From positions 78,210 to 142,209 of the forward strand of contig JAIPJF010000007.1 in the NCBI GenBank assembly GCA_021734325.1: DNA of 64,000 bases, given 5' to 3'. The notes beneath the pieces are model-generated. The model had not been told where the DNA came from and did no database searches. It was given only the letters and a program-made list of their open reading frames with translations. Origin of the DNA: Fidelibacterota bacterium (GTDB taxonomy: Bacteria; Fidelibacterota; UBA8477; JABMPR01). A program made the position numbers and the translations under genes. Each line of letters begins with the position of its first letter. Positions within the stretch are counted from its first letter, which is position 1. Shown in pieces: positions 10,709 through 20,289 of the stretch.

Positions 10709-11368
10709 TTGAACAGGATTTGGAAAAATATAGGTGTTTCACTTGCCATTATGATGGTCTCAGTACTCCAGGCCCAAAATCTTAGCATCACCCGCCTGCA
10801 GTATGACGGGGGTGGTGACTGGTATGCCAATCCAAGTTCTCTTCCCAATTTGATTCGCTTCATCATCGACAATACGAATATCAAAGTGGAGCCGGAGGAG
10901 TCCCGGATTAAACTAACTGATACAGATCTGTATAGTCATCCATTTCTGTATATGACGGGGCATGGAAATGTCAAATTCAGCAATGAAGAAATTTATAAAC
11001 TGAGGGATTTTCTGATTTCAGGGGGATTTCTCCATGCAGATGATAACTATGGTATGGACGAATCTTTGAGACGTGAATTCAAAAAGGTCTTCCCGAAAAA
11101 AGAGTGGGTTGAATTGCCCCATGACCATCCCATATTCCACAATTATTTCGAATTTGACAATGGACTCCCCAAGATCCATGAGCATGATGGAAAACCCCCT
11201 CAGGCATTGGCCCTGTTTCACGAGGGACGGATTATTGTACTCTATACCTATGAAAGTGATCTGGGTGATGGTTGGGAGGACCTTGAAGTTCATAATGACG
11301 GTGTGAAAAAGCATCGTGATGCCCTTGAAATGGGCACCAATATCTTAATCTATGCATTTACCCATTAA
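10709..11368 (+). CDS. Exported DUF4159 protein
   Basis: 219 residues with an N-terminal signal peptide (IGVSLAIMMVSVLQAQ). The mature part is one DUF4159 domain: ITRLQYDGGGDWYANPSSL, FLYMTGHGNVKFSNEE, the GGFLHADDNYGMDESLR block, and a C-terminal RDALEMGTNILIYAFTH. The fold is related to GATase-like flavodoxin folds, but no function is established. A TTG start at 10709 is preferred because AAGGAG sits 5 bases upstream and the signal peptide then begins correctly; earlier in-frame starts would bury the signal. It overlaps the expected upstream end of the DUF4175 gene and is probably co-expressed with it. Confidence 0.8.
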   Translation: MNRIWKNIGVSLAIMMVSVLQAQNLSITRLQYDGGGDWYANPSSLPNLIRFIIDNTNIKVEPEESRIKLTDTDLYSHPFLYMTGHGNVKFSNEEIYKLRDFLISGGFLHADDNYGMDESLRREFKKVFPKKEWVELPHDHPIFHNYFEFDNGLPKIHEHDGKPPQALALFHEGRIIVLYTYESDLGDGWEDLEVHNDGVKKHRDALEMGTNILIYAFTH

Positions 11369-11372
11369 AGCC

Positions 11373-14300
11373 ATGAACCAATCCCTGCATATAAAACTGA
11401 AAGCGCACGCCATCACCAGAGCTCGTGGAATTGGTGCTCAACTGGGGATGGTCGCTTTTGTTTTGATTTCATTATTTGTGGGTATTCTGGTCTGGTTGGA
11501 GAGCTTTCGGTACTTTGAACCGGAGACTAAAATGGGTCTTCTGATATTTATTGGAGGTTTTACATCTCTCTCAACAGGCATCATTCTGGTTTATTACTGG
11601 CTATTAAGAAACCAGAGGATCAAGCAGACACGACCTGAATATATTGCCAATCTCATCGGTGATGAAGTGCCAGAGGTGGGGGACAGAATCCTTAATGCCG
11701 TGCAATTGAATGCAATGCATGGTGAGGCAGGTATATCGCAGGAGCTGCAAAAAGCCGCGGTCCAGGTCGGAATCGAGGTCATGGACCGAATTCCCCGACA
11801 AGTCCTCTTCCCTTTGAAAAAGATAAAAATCTATTTGCTGAGAGTTGCCATGGGTTTCGTAGTACTGATTGGCTTGTATTTTCTGAATTTCCAGGAATCA
11901 ACGGCTGCAATAAAAAGACTGAGCCAACCCGAGACTCGCTATGAATATCCTCTTCCTCTTAGCATCCACCTTTCAAGTAATAAGACGACTGTGATAGCCG
12001 GTGATACCCTGGCGATAACGGGGCAACTAAACGGACGTCATCTTAAATATGCAGATCTGATCATCCAGACCAGGAAGGACACGAATACTTTCCGGGTCGC
12101 CATTGAAGATCAACAATTCACTTTCCCCCTTGAGCATCTGATCACAAGCTTTACTGCTACTGCACAGGTTAGCAACCACAAATACTGGGAACCCTGGACC
12201 ACAATTACATCCAATTCGTTGGATATTCAGGTGATAAACAGACCCCTGATCCAAAATCTCAGTGTCCGTATCCGGCCACCCGCCTATACAAGATTGCCAA
12301 TTGAAGTGCATACCCGGGATATTCTAGATATTAGCGGTTTTAAAGGTACACGGGTAAGTGTTGAAGGATTGGTCTCGAAGGAAGTCAAAACAGTTAAGAT
12401 GCATTTCGATCAGAACAGAAGCATGAAAGCCGAGGTAAATGGTCAGCGATTCACTGCCAATTTCGACCTTACCAAGGATGACAATCTCTGGTTCGAACTA
12501 ACCGATGATGAGGGGGTCAACAATTCTGATCCTCTGGTCTATCCCATTTATGTTGCCAAGGATATGGCACCTTTGATACGGGTAATGGTACCGGGGCAGG
12601 ATGTCATTATTGGTGAAAGTATGCTCATCCCGACCCGCCTGAAAATGGATGATGATTTTGGATTTTCGAAACTTGAATTGAGTTATCAAATTCAGCATCC
12701 TGATTTTTTGATGGCCGATACCAACACGTATAAGCAAAATATTGCTCTTCCACAAACGGATCAGATGTCACTTGAGCTCAGTTATGCCTGGGATATTAAC
12801 AAGATCAACATCATGCCTGAAGATATGATCGAATATTGGTTCACAGTGTGGGATAACAATAGTGTAGATGGTCCCCGGAAAGCAATGAGCAAAAAGTGGG
12901 TGGCCAGACTGCCCTCATTGGATGAGATGTTTGGAGAAGTTGACAGGGGCAATGATCAGGTCAGGGAAGACCAGGCAGAAGTTCTGGATGTGGTAAAAGA
13001 TATTCGTGAAAAGGTTGACCAGCTGGCACTGGAGGTTCAAAAGGATCCCAATCTCACCTGGGATCAAAAGCAGGAGGCTGAGGAGGCCATCCAGCAGGTT
13101 GGGGATTTGCAGCAGCAACTGGAAAAGATCAGTCAACAACTTGATGAGATGATGAAATCGGCGCAGGATCAAAATCTCTTCAGCAAAGAAACACTGGATA
13201 AATACGCTGAACTGCAGCAACTCATGGAACAGTTGATAACACCTGAACTCAGAGAAGCCATGGAAAAACTCCAACAGGCCCTGGAGCAGAACAATCCCCG
13301 GGATACGGAAATGGCCATGCAGGACTTCCAGACTGCCATGGAGGACTTTCAAAAAAGTCTGGAACGTACTTTGGAGATCTTCAAACAGGTGGAGTTGGAG
13401 CAAAAGATCGATGAACTAAATGCCCGTCTGACTGATTTGGCTGAACGACAGGAAACACTCGTCAAGAACCTGGACAGTCTAAATGCTGCTGATGCAAGTC
13501 AACTGGAAAAGCAAATAACCAGGGACTTTAACAAAGCTGAGGAAACAGCGGAAGCCCTGAAAGATCTTCTCGATCAACGCGAGGACCTTCCCTCAGAATG
13601 GGTTCAGGACCTGCAGAAAAGCATAACCCAGGAGCAGATCAGCAAGAACCTGAACCAGGCTGCCGACCAAATGCAGCAGGGACAGATCAAGGACGCAAAA
13701 ATCCCCTCATCTGAAGCGGCACAATCCCTACGAAAGCTTGCCCAGCAGTCGCAACAAATGCAGGAGAATCTCCAGCAGATGATGATGGATAAAGTGATTT
13801 CCGAATTTCGTTCTATCCTGCTTAAGACCCTGAATTTATCACAGTCCCAGGAAGCCCTGGAGCGAACCACACAAAATATCTCGAAGCAAAGCTCCCTGCT
13901 TCGGGATCAGGCAGAATCACAGATGGATCTTATGCAGGGACTACAGCAAGTCGCCAGTGACCTGAAAAATCTGGGTGAATCAACTTTCTCAGTCTCTCCC
14001 TCCATGGGCCGTTCGATGGGAGCAACCCAGGCCCACATGCAGGAAGCCATCAATCAAATGGAGGCTCGTAATACGGGAAAGGCATCTCAAGCTCAAAATT
14101 CAGCCCGTGAAAACTTGAATCGAATGGCCATGCAGATCGCGAGTAGCATGGAATCTCTTCAGGCATCTGGTGAGGCAAGTGGATTCAGTGAATATATGGA
14201 GCAACTTCAGCAAATGGCAGGTCAGCAACAGGGCCTGAATCAGCAGACCATGTTGCAGTTGGGACAGGGGTCACAATCAATGATGCAGCAACTTGCCAGA

Positions 14301-14711
14301 CAGCAGATGCAACTGCATGAGGCGCTATCACAGATTGAAAAAGGGATGGGATCTGATTCCAGAATGTTGGGAGATCTGGGTAAAATTGGTGATGAAATGG
14401 AAGCTGTGGCCAAGGAACTATTGAAGCGTAGACCGGCACAAAACATACATGAGCAGCAGGAGAGGATTTTAACTCGCCTGCTTGATGCACAGCGATCTGC
14501 CACCCAGCGAGATTTCAGCAAAAAAAGAAAATCTGAAACTGCCGGCGAAAAAAACTGGCTGGGAAGTGGCTCCTTACCTGATGATCTGGGTGAAGCACGT
14601 AATCTGCTTTATGAGGAATTGATTTTTAGTCTCAAACAGAATTATGACCGTGAGGAACAAGCCCTTATCCGTGAGTACTTCAATTTGCTGGAGACTGAGC
14701 TGAATGAATAG
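11373..14711 (+). CDS. DUF4175-type membrane protein with long coiled-coil C-terminus
   Basis: 1,112 residues. Two adjacent transmembrane helices lie near residues 25-80 and a third near 150-175. A beta-rich periplasmic segment follows (~190-520), and then about 560 residues of Gln/Glu/Met-rich helical coiled coil (repeated QQL, MEQ and LQQM patterns from ~530 to ~1,050). This is the DUF4175 architecture seen in Bacteroidota and relatives beside DUF4159 genes. It probably forms a periplasm-spanning envelope scaffold, but the role is not known. The ATG at 11373 lies just after the DUF4159 stop; an ATG at 11352 overlaps that gene and has no ribosome-binding site. Confidence 0.75.
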   Translation: MNQSLHIKLKAHAITRARGIGAQLGMVAFVLISLFVGILVWLESFRYFEPETKMGLLIFIGGFTSLSTGIILVYYWLLRNQRIKQTRPEYIANLIGDEVPEVGDRILNAVQLNAMHGEAGISQELQKAAVQVGIEVMDRIPRQVLFPLKKIKIYLLRVAMGFVVLIGLYFLNFQESTAAIKRLSQPETRYEYPLPLSIHLSSNKTTVIAGDTLAITGQLNGRHLKYADLIIQTRKDTNTFRVAIEDQQFTFPLEHLITSFTATAQVSNHKYWEPWTTITSNSLDIQVINRPLIQNLSVRIRPPAYTRLPIEVHTRDILDISGFKGTRVSVEGLVSKEVKTVKMHFDQNRSMKAEVNGQRFTANFDLTKDDNLWFELTDDEGVNNSDPLVYPIYVAKDMAPLIRVMVPGQDVIIGESMLIPTRLKMDDDFGFSKLELSYQIQHPDFLMADTNTYKQNIALPQTDQMSLELSYAWDINKINIMPEDMIEYWFTVWDNNSVDGPRKAMSKKWVARLPSLDEMFGEVDRGNDQVREDQAEVLDVVKDIREKVDQLALEVQKDPNLTWDQKQEAEEAIQQVGDLQQQLEKISQQLDEMMKSAQDQNLFSKETLDKYAELQQLMEQLITPELREAMEKLQQALEQNNPRDTEMAMQDFQTAMEDFQKSLERTLEIFKQVELEQKIDELNARLTDLAERQETLVKNLDSLNAADASQLEKQITRDFNKAEETAEALKDLLDQREDLPSEWVQDLQKSITQEQISKNLNQAADQMQQGQIKDAKIPSSEAAQSLRKLAQQSQQMQENLQQMMMDKVISEFRSILLKTLNLSQSQEALERTTQNISKQSSLLRDQAESQMDLMQGLQQVASDLKNLGESTFSVSPSMGRSMGATQAHMQEAINQMEARNTGKASQAQNSARENLNRMAMQIASSMESLQASGEASGFSEYMEQLQQMAGQQQGLNQQTMLQLGQGSQSMMQQLARQQMQLHEALSQIEKGMGSDSRMLGDLGKIGDEMEAVAKELLKRRPAQNIHEQQERILTRLLDAQRSATQRDFSKKRKSETAGEKNWLGSGSLPDDLGEARNLLYEELIFSLKQNYDREEQALIREYFNLLETELNE

Positions 14712-16644
14712 AACCAACACGGCATTGTCCATCAAATCAGCCAGGCATTGGCTGATTGTTGGTCTGATATTCCTGGGCTATGGCTTTATTTTATGTCCAC
14801 AGGCTACACTTGCACAATCAGCCGCTCAGCGGAACGCAGCCTCCAATTTGGTGATCGAGAAGCGAGCGACAGCGCTGATCAGAATGGGAAGAATGGAAGA
14901 GGCTGTAGATCTCTACATGGCCACACTTTATAAAAACCCCAAAAACCTGAATTATTATTATCGGCTGGCTGAACTCCTGCCGGGAAAAGACAATGCATAT
15001 ACCCTGCTCCAAATAGTTGACGACCTGCTCAAATTTCAGACTGAGGATAACAATTTATTGGCTGAGAAAGGAAGATTATTGTATCTCCTTGAGCAGAAGC
15101 AGGAGGCCCTCCAGGTGTGGTACCAGATCATTCCGGCCAATCCCAACCAACGTTTCATCTATACGACTGTCAGCAATGCCATGTTAAAAGCCGGTGCTGT
15201 AAATGAAGCAATCGATTTATTGAATAGCGGTAGAAGTGAGTTCTATGAGCCAGATCTGTTTGCCTTCGATCTGGCCCGTATTTACGCTGCAAAACATGAT
15301 TATACTTTTGCAACGAAGGAGTATTTGATCCATCTGGACAGAAATCCCAGGATGTTGGATCATATTGCATCCCAATTGATCAGGCTGCTGGAAAATGAGG
15401 GTGCCCAGGAAGCCATGGAAAAGGGCTTTGATGATGCACTGACAGACAATAAACAGCACCCGGCTCTTATTCTTGCAAGAGCCATGATTATGCTCCACCT
15501 GAAACAGTATGATGTCTGTGCCAACACGGTAATGCAGATGGAGATTGGCCAATCAGGGCCTGAGGTTCTCAAGATTGCAAACGACTTGAAAAATGAAGGT
15601 GCGTGGCAGCCGGCTGCAGAATTATATATGAGAATATCCTCGAGAAGTAAAGATGACAGACTCAGGGGAGAGGCTCTCTTGAATTTGGCGGCATGCTATG
15701 ACCAAAGCCTTAATTCTAAGGATTCCTATGAATCTTTAGCCGATTATTTCCCAGGTAATTCATTTTTAAAATTGGATTTACGTATCGTGCCACAAAATGA
15801 TGGTTCCCTGGAACGTACTCTGAAACTTTATGATAGTCTTCAGGTTCTATTGCCAAAAACCAGGCAGGCTACCATGGCATCCTATAACATTGCCGAGATC
15901 AATCTGACCGTCAGTGCTGATATCGATCGGGCTAGCAGGGGTCTTGAAGATATTTTTAAATTCTCTCCCTATAAGGATATGCAATTGATCGCAGGGATAC
16001 GTTTGGTTGATGCATTCCTTGCGAAGGGTGATACCTCCTCAGCCGTGCATACGCTTGAGCGAGTTGTAAAAACACTTGACTTGGATGAGGACGATCCGGT
16101 CATTATTGCCTCCAGAATTAAAATATTCATACACGAGGGCGATGTATCGCTACTCCTCAAGGAATTGAAAAATCTCTCCGGTTCTGCCGGAGCCGCTCAC
16201 CCACTGTTTAATGATGGTATGGAATTGCAGGCACTTTTGGAATCAAATGGTGGAACAGAGGATCAACGCCTCCGTGACTACCTGGAGGCTGAACGTTTGA
16301 TCGGCCAGCATAAACTTTCCCAGGCAATAGATATTCTCTCAAAAATCGAGGGACCAGTGAATTCAATTACTGATGAAGCCAAGGTGAGAATGATTCAGCT
16401 CCTATTGGCCCTCGACGATAATACGCGGGCCCAGACAGAGATGGATGATTTCCTGAAGACTTCAATGGACTCGCCGTGGCGGGCAACCGTACTTGTCTGG
16501 AGGGGAGAGCAATTCCAATTTGTTGACAACGATCCTCAGGCGGCAATCCCCTATTACGAAGAACTTATAGTTGAGCATCCCGAATATTTGGGAATCAAAT
16601 CTGTACGCCTTAGATTAAGGAATATTTTAGGAACGGGTTCATGA
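14704..16644 (+). CDS. Exported tetratricopeptide-repeat protein
   Basis: 646 residues. An N-terminal hydrophobic segment (WLIVGLIFLGYGFILC) ending in LAQSAAQ looks like a signal peptide. The rest is helical TPR repeats: MEEAVDLYMATLYKNPKNL, EQKQEALQVWYQIIPANP, and near the C-terminus QAAIPYYEELIVEHPEY. It starts 8 bases inside the DUF4175 gene and ends 4 bases inside the next gene, so the cluster is one transcript. It likely acts as a periplasmic scaffold for its neighbours; that is inferred from context only. Confidence 0.8.
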   Translation: MNRTNTALSIKSARHWLIVGLIFLGYGFILCPQATLAQSAAQRNAASNLVIEKRATALIRMGRMEEAVDLYMATLYKNPKNLNYYYRLAELLPGKDNAYTLLQIVDDLLKFQTEDNNLLAEKGRLLYLLEQKQEALQVWYQIIPANPNQRFIYTTVSNAMLKAGAVNEAIDLLNSGRSEFYEPDLFAFDLARIYAAKHDYTFATKEYLIHLDRNPRMLDHIASQLIRLLENEGAQEAMEKGFDDALTDNKQHPALILARAMIMLHLKQYDVCANTVMQMEIGQSGPEVLKIANDLKNEGAWQPAAELYMRISSRSKDDRLRGEALLNLAACYDQSLNSKDSYESLADYFPGNSFLKLDLRIVPQNDGSLERTLKLYDSLQVLLPKTRQATMASYNIAEINLTVSADIDRASRGLEDIFKFSPYKDMQLIAGIRLVDAFLAKGDTSSAVHTLERVVKTLDLDEDDPVIIASRIKIFIHEGDVSLLLKELKNLSGSAGAAHPLFNDGMELQALLESNGGTEDQRLRDYLEAERLIGQHKLSQAIDILSKIEGPVNSITDEAKVRMIQLLLALDDNTRAQTEMDDFLKTSMDSPWRATVLVWRGEQFQFVDNDPQAAIPYYEELIVEHPEYLGIKSVRLRLRNILGTGS

Positions 16645-17900
16645 AAATTTTAATACATGCTACAATCCTGCTCATGCTGGTTAACCTGGTATTTTCACAA
16701 AAGATCCTTATCCCCATGGATCAAAGTCAGACAGATCATCTGAAAGCATATGGAATCGCCTTTTGGGTGTTGGGAAGAGATACAGATATCGAGTGGTTGC
16801 TCAATTATCGCGGTGGTAGTTTTCTCATGGACAATTATCCTGAAATCGTCAGGGAGCTGCGTTTAAGGGATGTGAGTTTTGAGACAATTCCCCCAGGGGC
16901 AGAGCTAGAGATCTATGGCACCATAGAAACCAGCAATATGGATGTTGTCCTCCTTGAGAAAGCGCCCAAGGTAGCTGTTTATTCACCACCGGGAAAACAA
17001 CCCTGGGATGATGCAGTTACTTTGGCTTTGACTTACGCTGAGGTGGAGTATGAAACCGTTTGGGATGCAGAAGTGTTAGATGGCAAACTGAATGATTATG
17101 ACTGGCTTCACCTCCACCATGAGGATTTTACAGGCCAGTACGGAAAATTTTATCGGAATTATTCGACTGCAGCCTGGTATCAGAAGCAACAGAGTGACTA
17201 CGAATCGTTTGCAGCCCAGAGGGGATTCAGCAAAGTATCTGAAGAGAAGAAAATGGTGGCTCGCTATATAAAGGATTATGTCCTTAAAGGCGGATTCCTG
17301 TTTGCCATGTGCAGTGCCACGGATGCCATCGACATTGCCCTGTCTGCTGAAGGTGTGGATATGGTTGATACACCCTATGACCATGATCCCGTAGATCCTG
17401 ACGCTCAGCAGAGATTGGATTATGGTAAGACCATGGCCTTTGAGAATTTCAAAATTATCACCAATCCCCTGATCTATGAATACAGCGATATCGATATTCC
17501 CTCCAGCGATCGCCCCGTGGCACGTGGCGCAGAAGCAGACTATTTTACCCTGTTTGAATTCTCAGCGAAATGGGATCCTGTACCTACCATGCTCACCCAG
17601 AACCATGTGGGAGTGATCAAGGGATTTATGGGACAAACGACGGGTTTTAACCGAACTCTCATAAAAAAGCATGTGATCGTCATGGCTGATGTGCCTGGGG
17701 AGGCGCAGGTGAAATATATCCACGGGAATGCAGGCAAAGGAACTTTTACCTTCCTCGGTGGACATGATCCGGAGGACTACCAGCATTTTGTTGGAGATCC
17801 TCCCACTCAGTTGTCGCTCCATAGAAATTCACCAGGCTACCGATTGATATTGAATAATGTACTTTTTCCTGCGGCAAAAAAGAAGGAACGGAAGACCTAG
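16641..17900 (+). CDS. Exported class I glutamine-amidotransferase-like protein (homologues often mislabelled 'asparagine synthetase B')
   Basis: 419 residues with a signal peptide (ILLMLVNLVFSQ). Recognisable blocks are LIPMDQSQTDHLKAYGIAFW, the WLLNYRGGSFLMDNYPE segment, VAVYSPPGKQPWDDAV, DWLHLHHEDFTGQYGKFY, GGFLFAMCSATDAID and FLGGHDPEDYQHF. The GGFLFAMCSA elbow and the GGHDPEDY motif resemble the GATase1/ThuA fold. Similar database proteins carry the name asparagine synthetase B, but there is no Ntn glutaminase or synthetase domain, so that name should not be transferred. It is the last gene of the DUF4159-DUF4175-TPR cluster (ATGA overlap with the TPR gene). Confidence 0.65.
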   Translation: MKILIHATILLMLVNLVFSQKILIPMDQSQTDHLKAYGIAFWVLGRDTDIEWLLNYRGGSFLMDNYPEIVRELRLRDVSFETIPPGAELEIYGTIETSNMDVVLLEKAPKVAVYSPPGKQPWDDAVTLALTYAEVEYETVWDAEVLDGKLNDYDWLHLHHEDFTGQYGKFYRNYSTAAWYQKQQSDYESFAAQRGFSKVSEEKKMVARYIKDYVLKGGFLFAMCSATDAIDIALSAEGVDMVDTPYDHDPVDPDAQQRLDYGKTMAFENFKIITNPLIYEYSDIDIPSSDRPVARGAEADYFTLFEFSAKWDPVPTMLTQNHVGVIKGFMGQTTGFNRTLIKKHVIVMADVPGEAQVKYIHGNAGKGTFTFLGGHDPEDYQHFVGDPPTQLSLHRNSPGYRLILNNVLFPAAKKKERKT

Positions 17901-17978
17901 CAAAATTGAATATGACTGAGGTCATCTGACACATATCTCTTTGTATTTATGCCCTCCAGTGTAATTTTTAAGCCAAAA

Positions 17979-18635
17979 ATGAAACAGTTTCTTCCTATTA
18001 TCATCCTTGTATCCTGCCTTTGTGCTCAGGCTCAGGATTCAACGGTATATTATTCCGGATGGGGAAAGATCAGCATGGCTGATTTCGCAGAATTTGATTC
18101 TGTGAAAAACTCTGAATATACAATGGTTACTCTGCACAAGGATCGACCAGTTCTTCTCAAGCATTTTCGTGCTGATCGAGTACTCGAGAATTATACAGAA
18201 AACGAATATGATGAATATGGAAATCATATAAGCCAGAGAAGTTTTGACAAGGCCGGACAAAAGCGGGAAGAGATGCTGTTTAAGAATGATCCTGAGGAAC
18301 TGGCACTTTTTAGAACCGTGTTTGGCCCGACTTTTATTCCTGCCAACTCAAATTTTTCCATTCGCAGAGAATACAACGACTCTGGACGTGAAACGGGTTA
18401 CTTCATCCTTGGTGTAGATGGACGAAACATCTATTCCAGGATCACCACCTACCGTGAAGATGGACGCAAGGAAAAGGAAATTCTAAAAGATCACCTGAAT
18501 GGGACCCTGCTTGCAGAGAGACGTTATAAATACATCGATCAGGAAAAACGTACCGTTCTGGAAGAATTTGACGGGATGGGAAAAATGGTCCAGCGAGTTG
18601 TGCTCTTTGATCAGCATGATATCATCGAGGAATGA
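17979..18635 (+). CDS. Exported hypothetical protein with MORN-like/YD-like repeats
   Basis: 218 residues from the ATG at 17979, beginning with a clear signal peptide (FLPIIILVSCLCAQAQ). The mature part contains short repeats of the kind NEYDEYGNHISQRSFDKAG, RREYNDSGRETGYF and TYREDGRKEKEI, which resemble antitoxin-YwqK/MORN-like strands that describe text-like 'Y-D-x-x-G' turns. No catalytic motif is apparent. An upstream in-frame ATG at 17949 would add ten residues ahead of the signal and is less likely. Function unknown. Confidence 0.6.
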   Translation: MKQFLPIIILVSCLCAQAQDSTVYYSGWGKISMADFAEFDSVKNSEYTMVTLHKDRPVLLKHFRADRVLENYTENEYDEYGNHISQRSFDKAGQKREEMLFKNDPEELALFRTVFGPTFIPANSNFSIRREYNDSGRETGYFILGVDGRNIYSRITTYREDGRKEKEILKDHLNGTLLAERRYKYIDQEKRTVLEEFDGMGKMVQRVVLFDQHDIIEE

Positions 18636-18710
18636 TCAATAGAGGAAGAAATTTTAAAGCTTTGTGTTTGCGATAATTGTTCACCCATACATATCTAAAA
18701 GGAAGTTTCA

Positions 18711-19640
18711 ATGATCATACCTGATCCAATTCAAGCAGGGGCTACCATTGCGGTTATCTCCCCGTCATCGGCACCCAAACCGGAAAAACTGAAACGTGGG
18801 ATCGAATACCTGAAATCAATGGGATTCAAGATTAAAGAGGGTCCAAATCTTTGGGGAAAGCATAAATATCTATCTGGCCATGGTCCAGAGCAGTTATCAG
18901 ACCTGCATTGGGCGTTCTCCGATGATGAAGTTGACCTGATCTTCTGTAGCAGGGGAGGGTATGGTACGCCTCGGTATCTGGATGATATCGACTATGAGTT
19001 GATTGCCCAGCACCCAAAATTTTTTGTTGGATATTCAGATATCACTGCCCTGCAAAATGCCCTTGGAATTGAAACAGGACTGGTTTCCATCTCGGGTGCC
19101 ATGGTGGCTGTTGAAATGGCGGGTGAAAATGGGATCGATCCATATACTGAATCCAGTCTGTGGAAATTATTAAGGGAACCCATGTCCGGGCAAATCCTCC
19201 AGAATCCTGAAGATATTCCGGCAAAAATTTTGTCTCCAGGAAAGGGGGAGGGACCAATTGTCGGTGGCTGTCTTTCACTCTTCAACAATCTGATGGGGAC
19301 TCCTTACTTTCCGGATGTGAGCGGAGGAATTATGATCCTTGAGGATATCGGAGAGAATGTTCAACATTTGGATAGAATGTTAAGCCAGTTCAAAATGGCC
19401 GGTTTTTTTCACGGTGAGAATCGCATAAATGGTCTCATGCTAGGTCAGTTTATTGACACCTGGGAGGAAGCCAACGAGGATGATTTTGAATTGGAGGAAC
19501 TGGTTCATGATATCATTGGCGAGGTCGACTATCCGATAATCACCAATGTTGCCTATGGCCATAATATGCGAAAAATGCCTATCCCTCTTGGGGCGACTGC
19601 AATTCTGGATGGAAGCATGGGAAGCCTGACACTTAAATGA
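18711..19640 (+). CDS. ldcA: LD-carboxypeptidase family protein (peptidase S66)
   Basis: 309 residues, full length for the S66 family. The N-terminus has IAVISPSSAP; the nucleophile region is FCSRGGYGTPRYLDDIDY; then FFVGYSDITALQNAL, GPIVGGCLSLFNNLMGTPY with the conserved glutamate in ILEDIGENVQHLDRML, and a C-terminal VAYGHNMRKMPIPLGATA with the catalytic histidine. Cytoplasmic S66 enzymes remove the terminal D-Ala from murein tetrapeptides during recycling, although some members (MccF) cleave other amides. The start at 18711 has AAGGAAG upstream. Confidence 0.9.
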   Translation: MIIPDPIQAGATIAVISPSSAPKPEKLKRGIEYLKSMGFKIKEGPNLWGKHKYLSGHGPEQLSDLHWAFSDDEVDLIFCSRGGYGTPRYLDDIDYELIAQHPKFFVGYSDITALQNALGIETGLVSISGAMVAVEMAGENGIDPYTESSLWKLLREPMSGQILQNPEDIPAKILSPGKGEGPIVGGCLSLFNNLMGTPYFPDVSGGIMILEDIGENVQHLDRMLSQFKMAGFFHGENRINGLMLGQFIDTWEEANEDDFELEELVHDIIGEVDYPIITNVAYGHNMRKMPIPLGATAILDGSMGSLTLK

Positions 19641-20266
19641 GTCCTGAATGGGCCGAATGGTTAGGCTACATCGCATCGGTGGTGGTGGCCGTTTCACTGA
19701 CCATGTCCAATATCCGTCGCCTGCGCTGGATCAACCTGTCAGGTGCTGTGGCATTCACAATCTATGGTGCGCTGTTGCAACTCTACCCGGTCCTCGTTGT
19801 TAATGGATTCATTGTAGGAATTAATATTTATTATCTCGTCCGGATGTCCTTGACCCGTGACCATTTTCACCTGATCCCCGTTTCCTGGGAGTCCAGTATC
19901 TTTTTACCCCGCTTTATTGAATTTTATGCAAAGGATATCAGAGAACACTTTCCGGATACTGACCTGGTCGCTCTGCGTCAATATGAGGCTATATTCATCA
20001 CACGGAATGTTGTCCCTGTTGGCCTGTTCATCTACGAAGAAAAGTCGGAAGGCACCATTCTGGTCCATCTTGACTATGCCATCCCTCTGTATCGGGATTA
20101 TGAAAGTGCCCGCTATTTTTTCAGGGAATTTAGAGGTATGATGCAGGAAAAGGGTTTCCATACATATATTAGTTATTGTTACGTGCCTGTTCATCAGCGT
20201 TATTTGCGCCGCATGAAGTTCATTGAGGATTCTGAAAAATCAGGCTTGTTCGTGCGCGAAGTATAA
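19637..20266 (+). CDS. YgjV-like membrane domain fused to a GNAT-like C-terminal domain
   Basis: 209 residues. The first ~75 residues carry three short hydrophobic helices (WLGYIASVVVAVSLTMSNI, then LSGAVAFTIYGALLQLYPVL and NGFIVGINIYYLV), the pattern of small YgjV-type inner membrane proteins. The remaining ~130 residues are soluble and end with HQRYLRRMKFIEDSEKSGLF, resembling the last strands of a GNAT acetyltransferase. It overlaps ldcA by ATGA, so it is co-translated with it. The acetyltransferase assignment is by pattern only and the acetyl-CoA loop is not clear. Confidence 0.6.
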   Translation: MSPEWAEWLGYIASVVVAVSLTMSNIRRLRWINLSGAVAFTIYGALLQLYPVLVVNGFIVGINIYYLVRMSLTRDHFHLIPVSWESSIFLPRFIEFYAKDIREHFPDTDLVALRQYEAIFITRNVVPVGLFIYEEKSEGTILVHLDYAIPLYRDYESARYFFREFRGMMQEKGFHTYISYCYVPVHQRYLRRMKFIEDSEKSGLFVREV

Positions 20267-20289
20267 GACGGGGTATAAAGGAATTTTCC

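Noticed and set aside
12915..13403. Leu/Phe-rich antisense ORF under the DUF4175 coiled coil
   Set aside because: Composition is the mirror of CAG-rich coiled-coil codons; no signal for translation.
16641..17900. Asparagine synthetase B label for this gene
   Set aside because: No Ntn glutaminase start cysteine, no ATP-pyrophosphatase loop; only a GATase1-like exported protein is visible.
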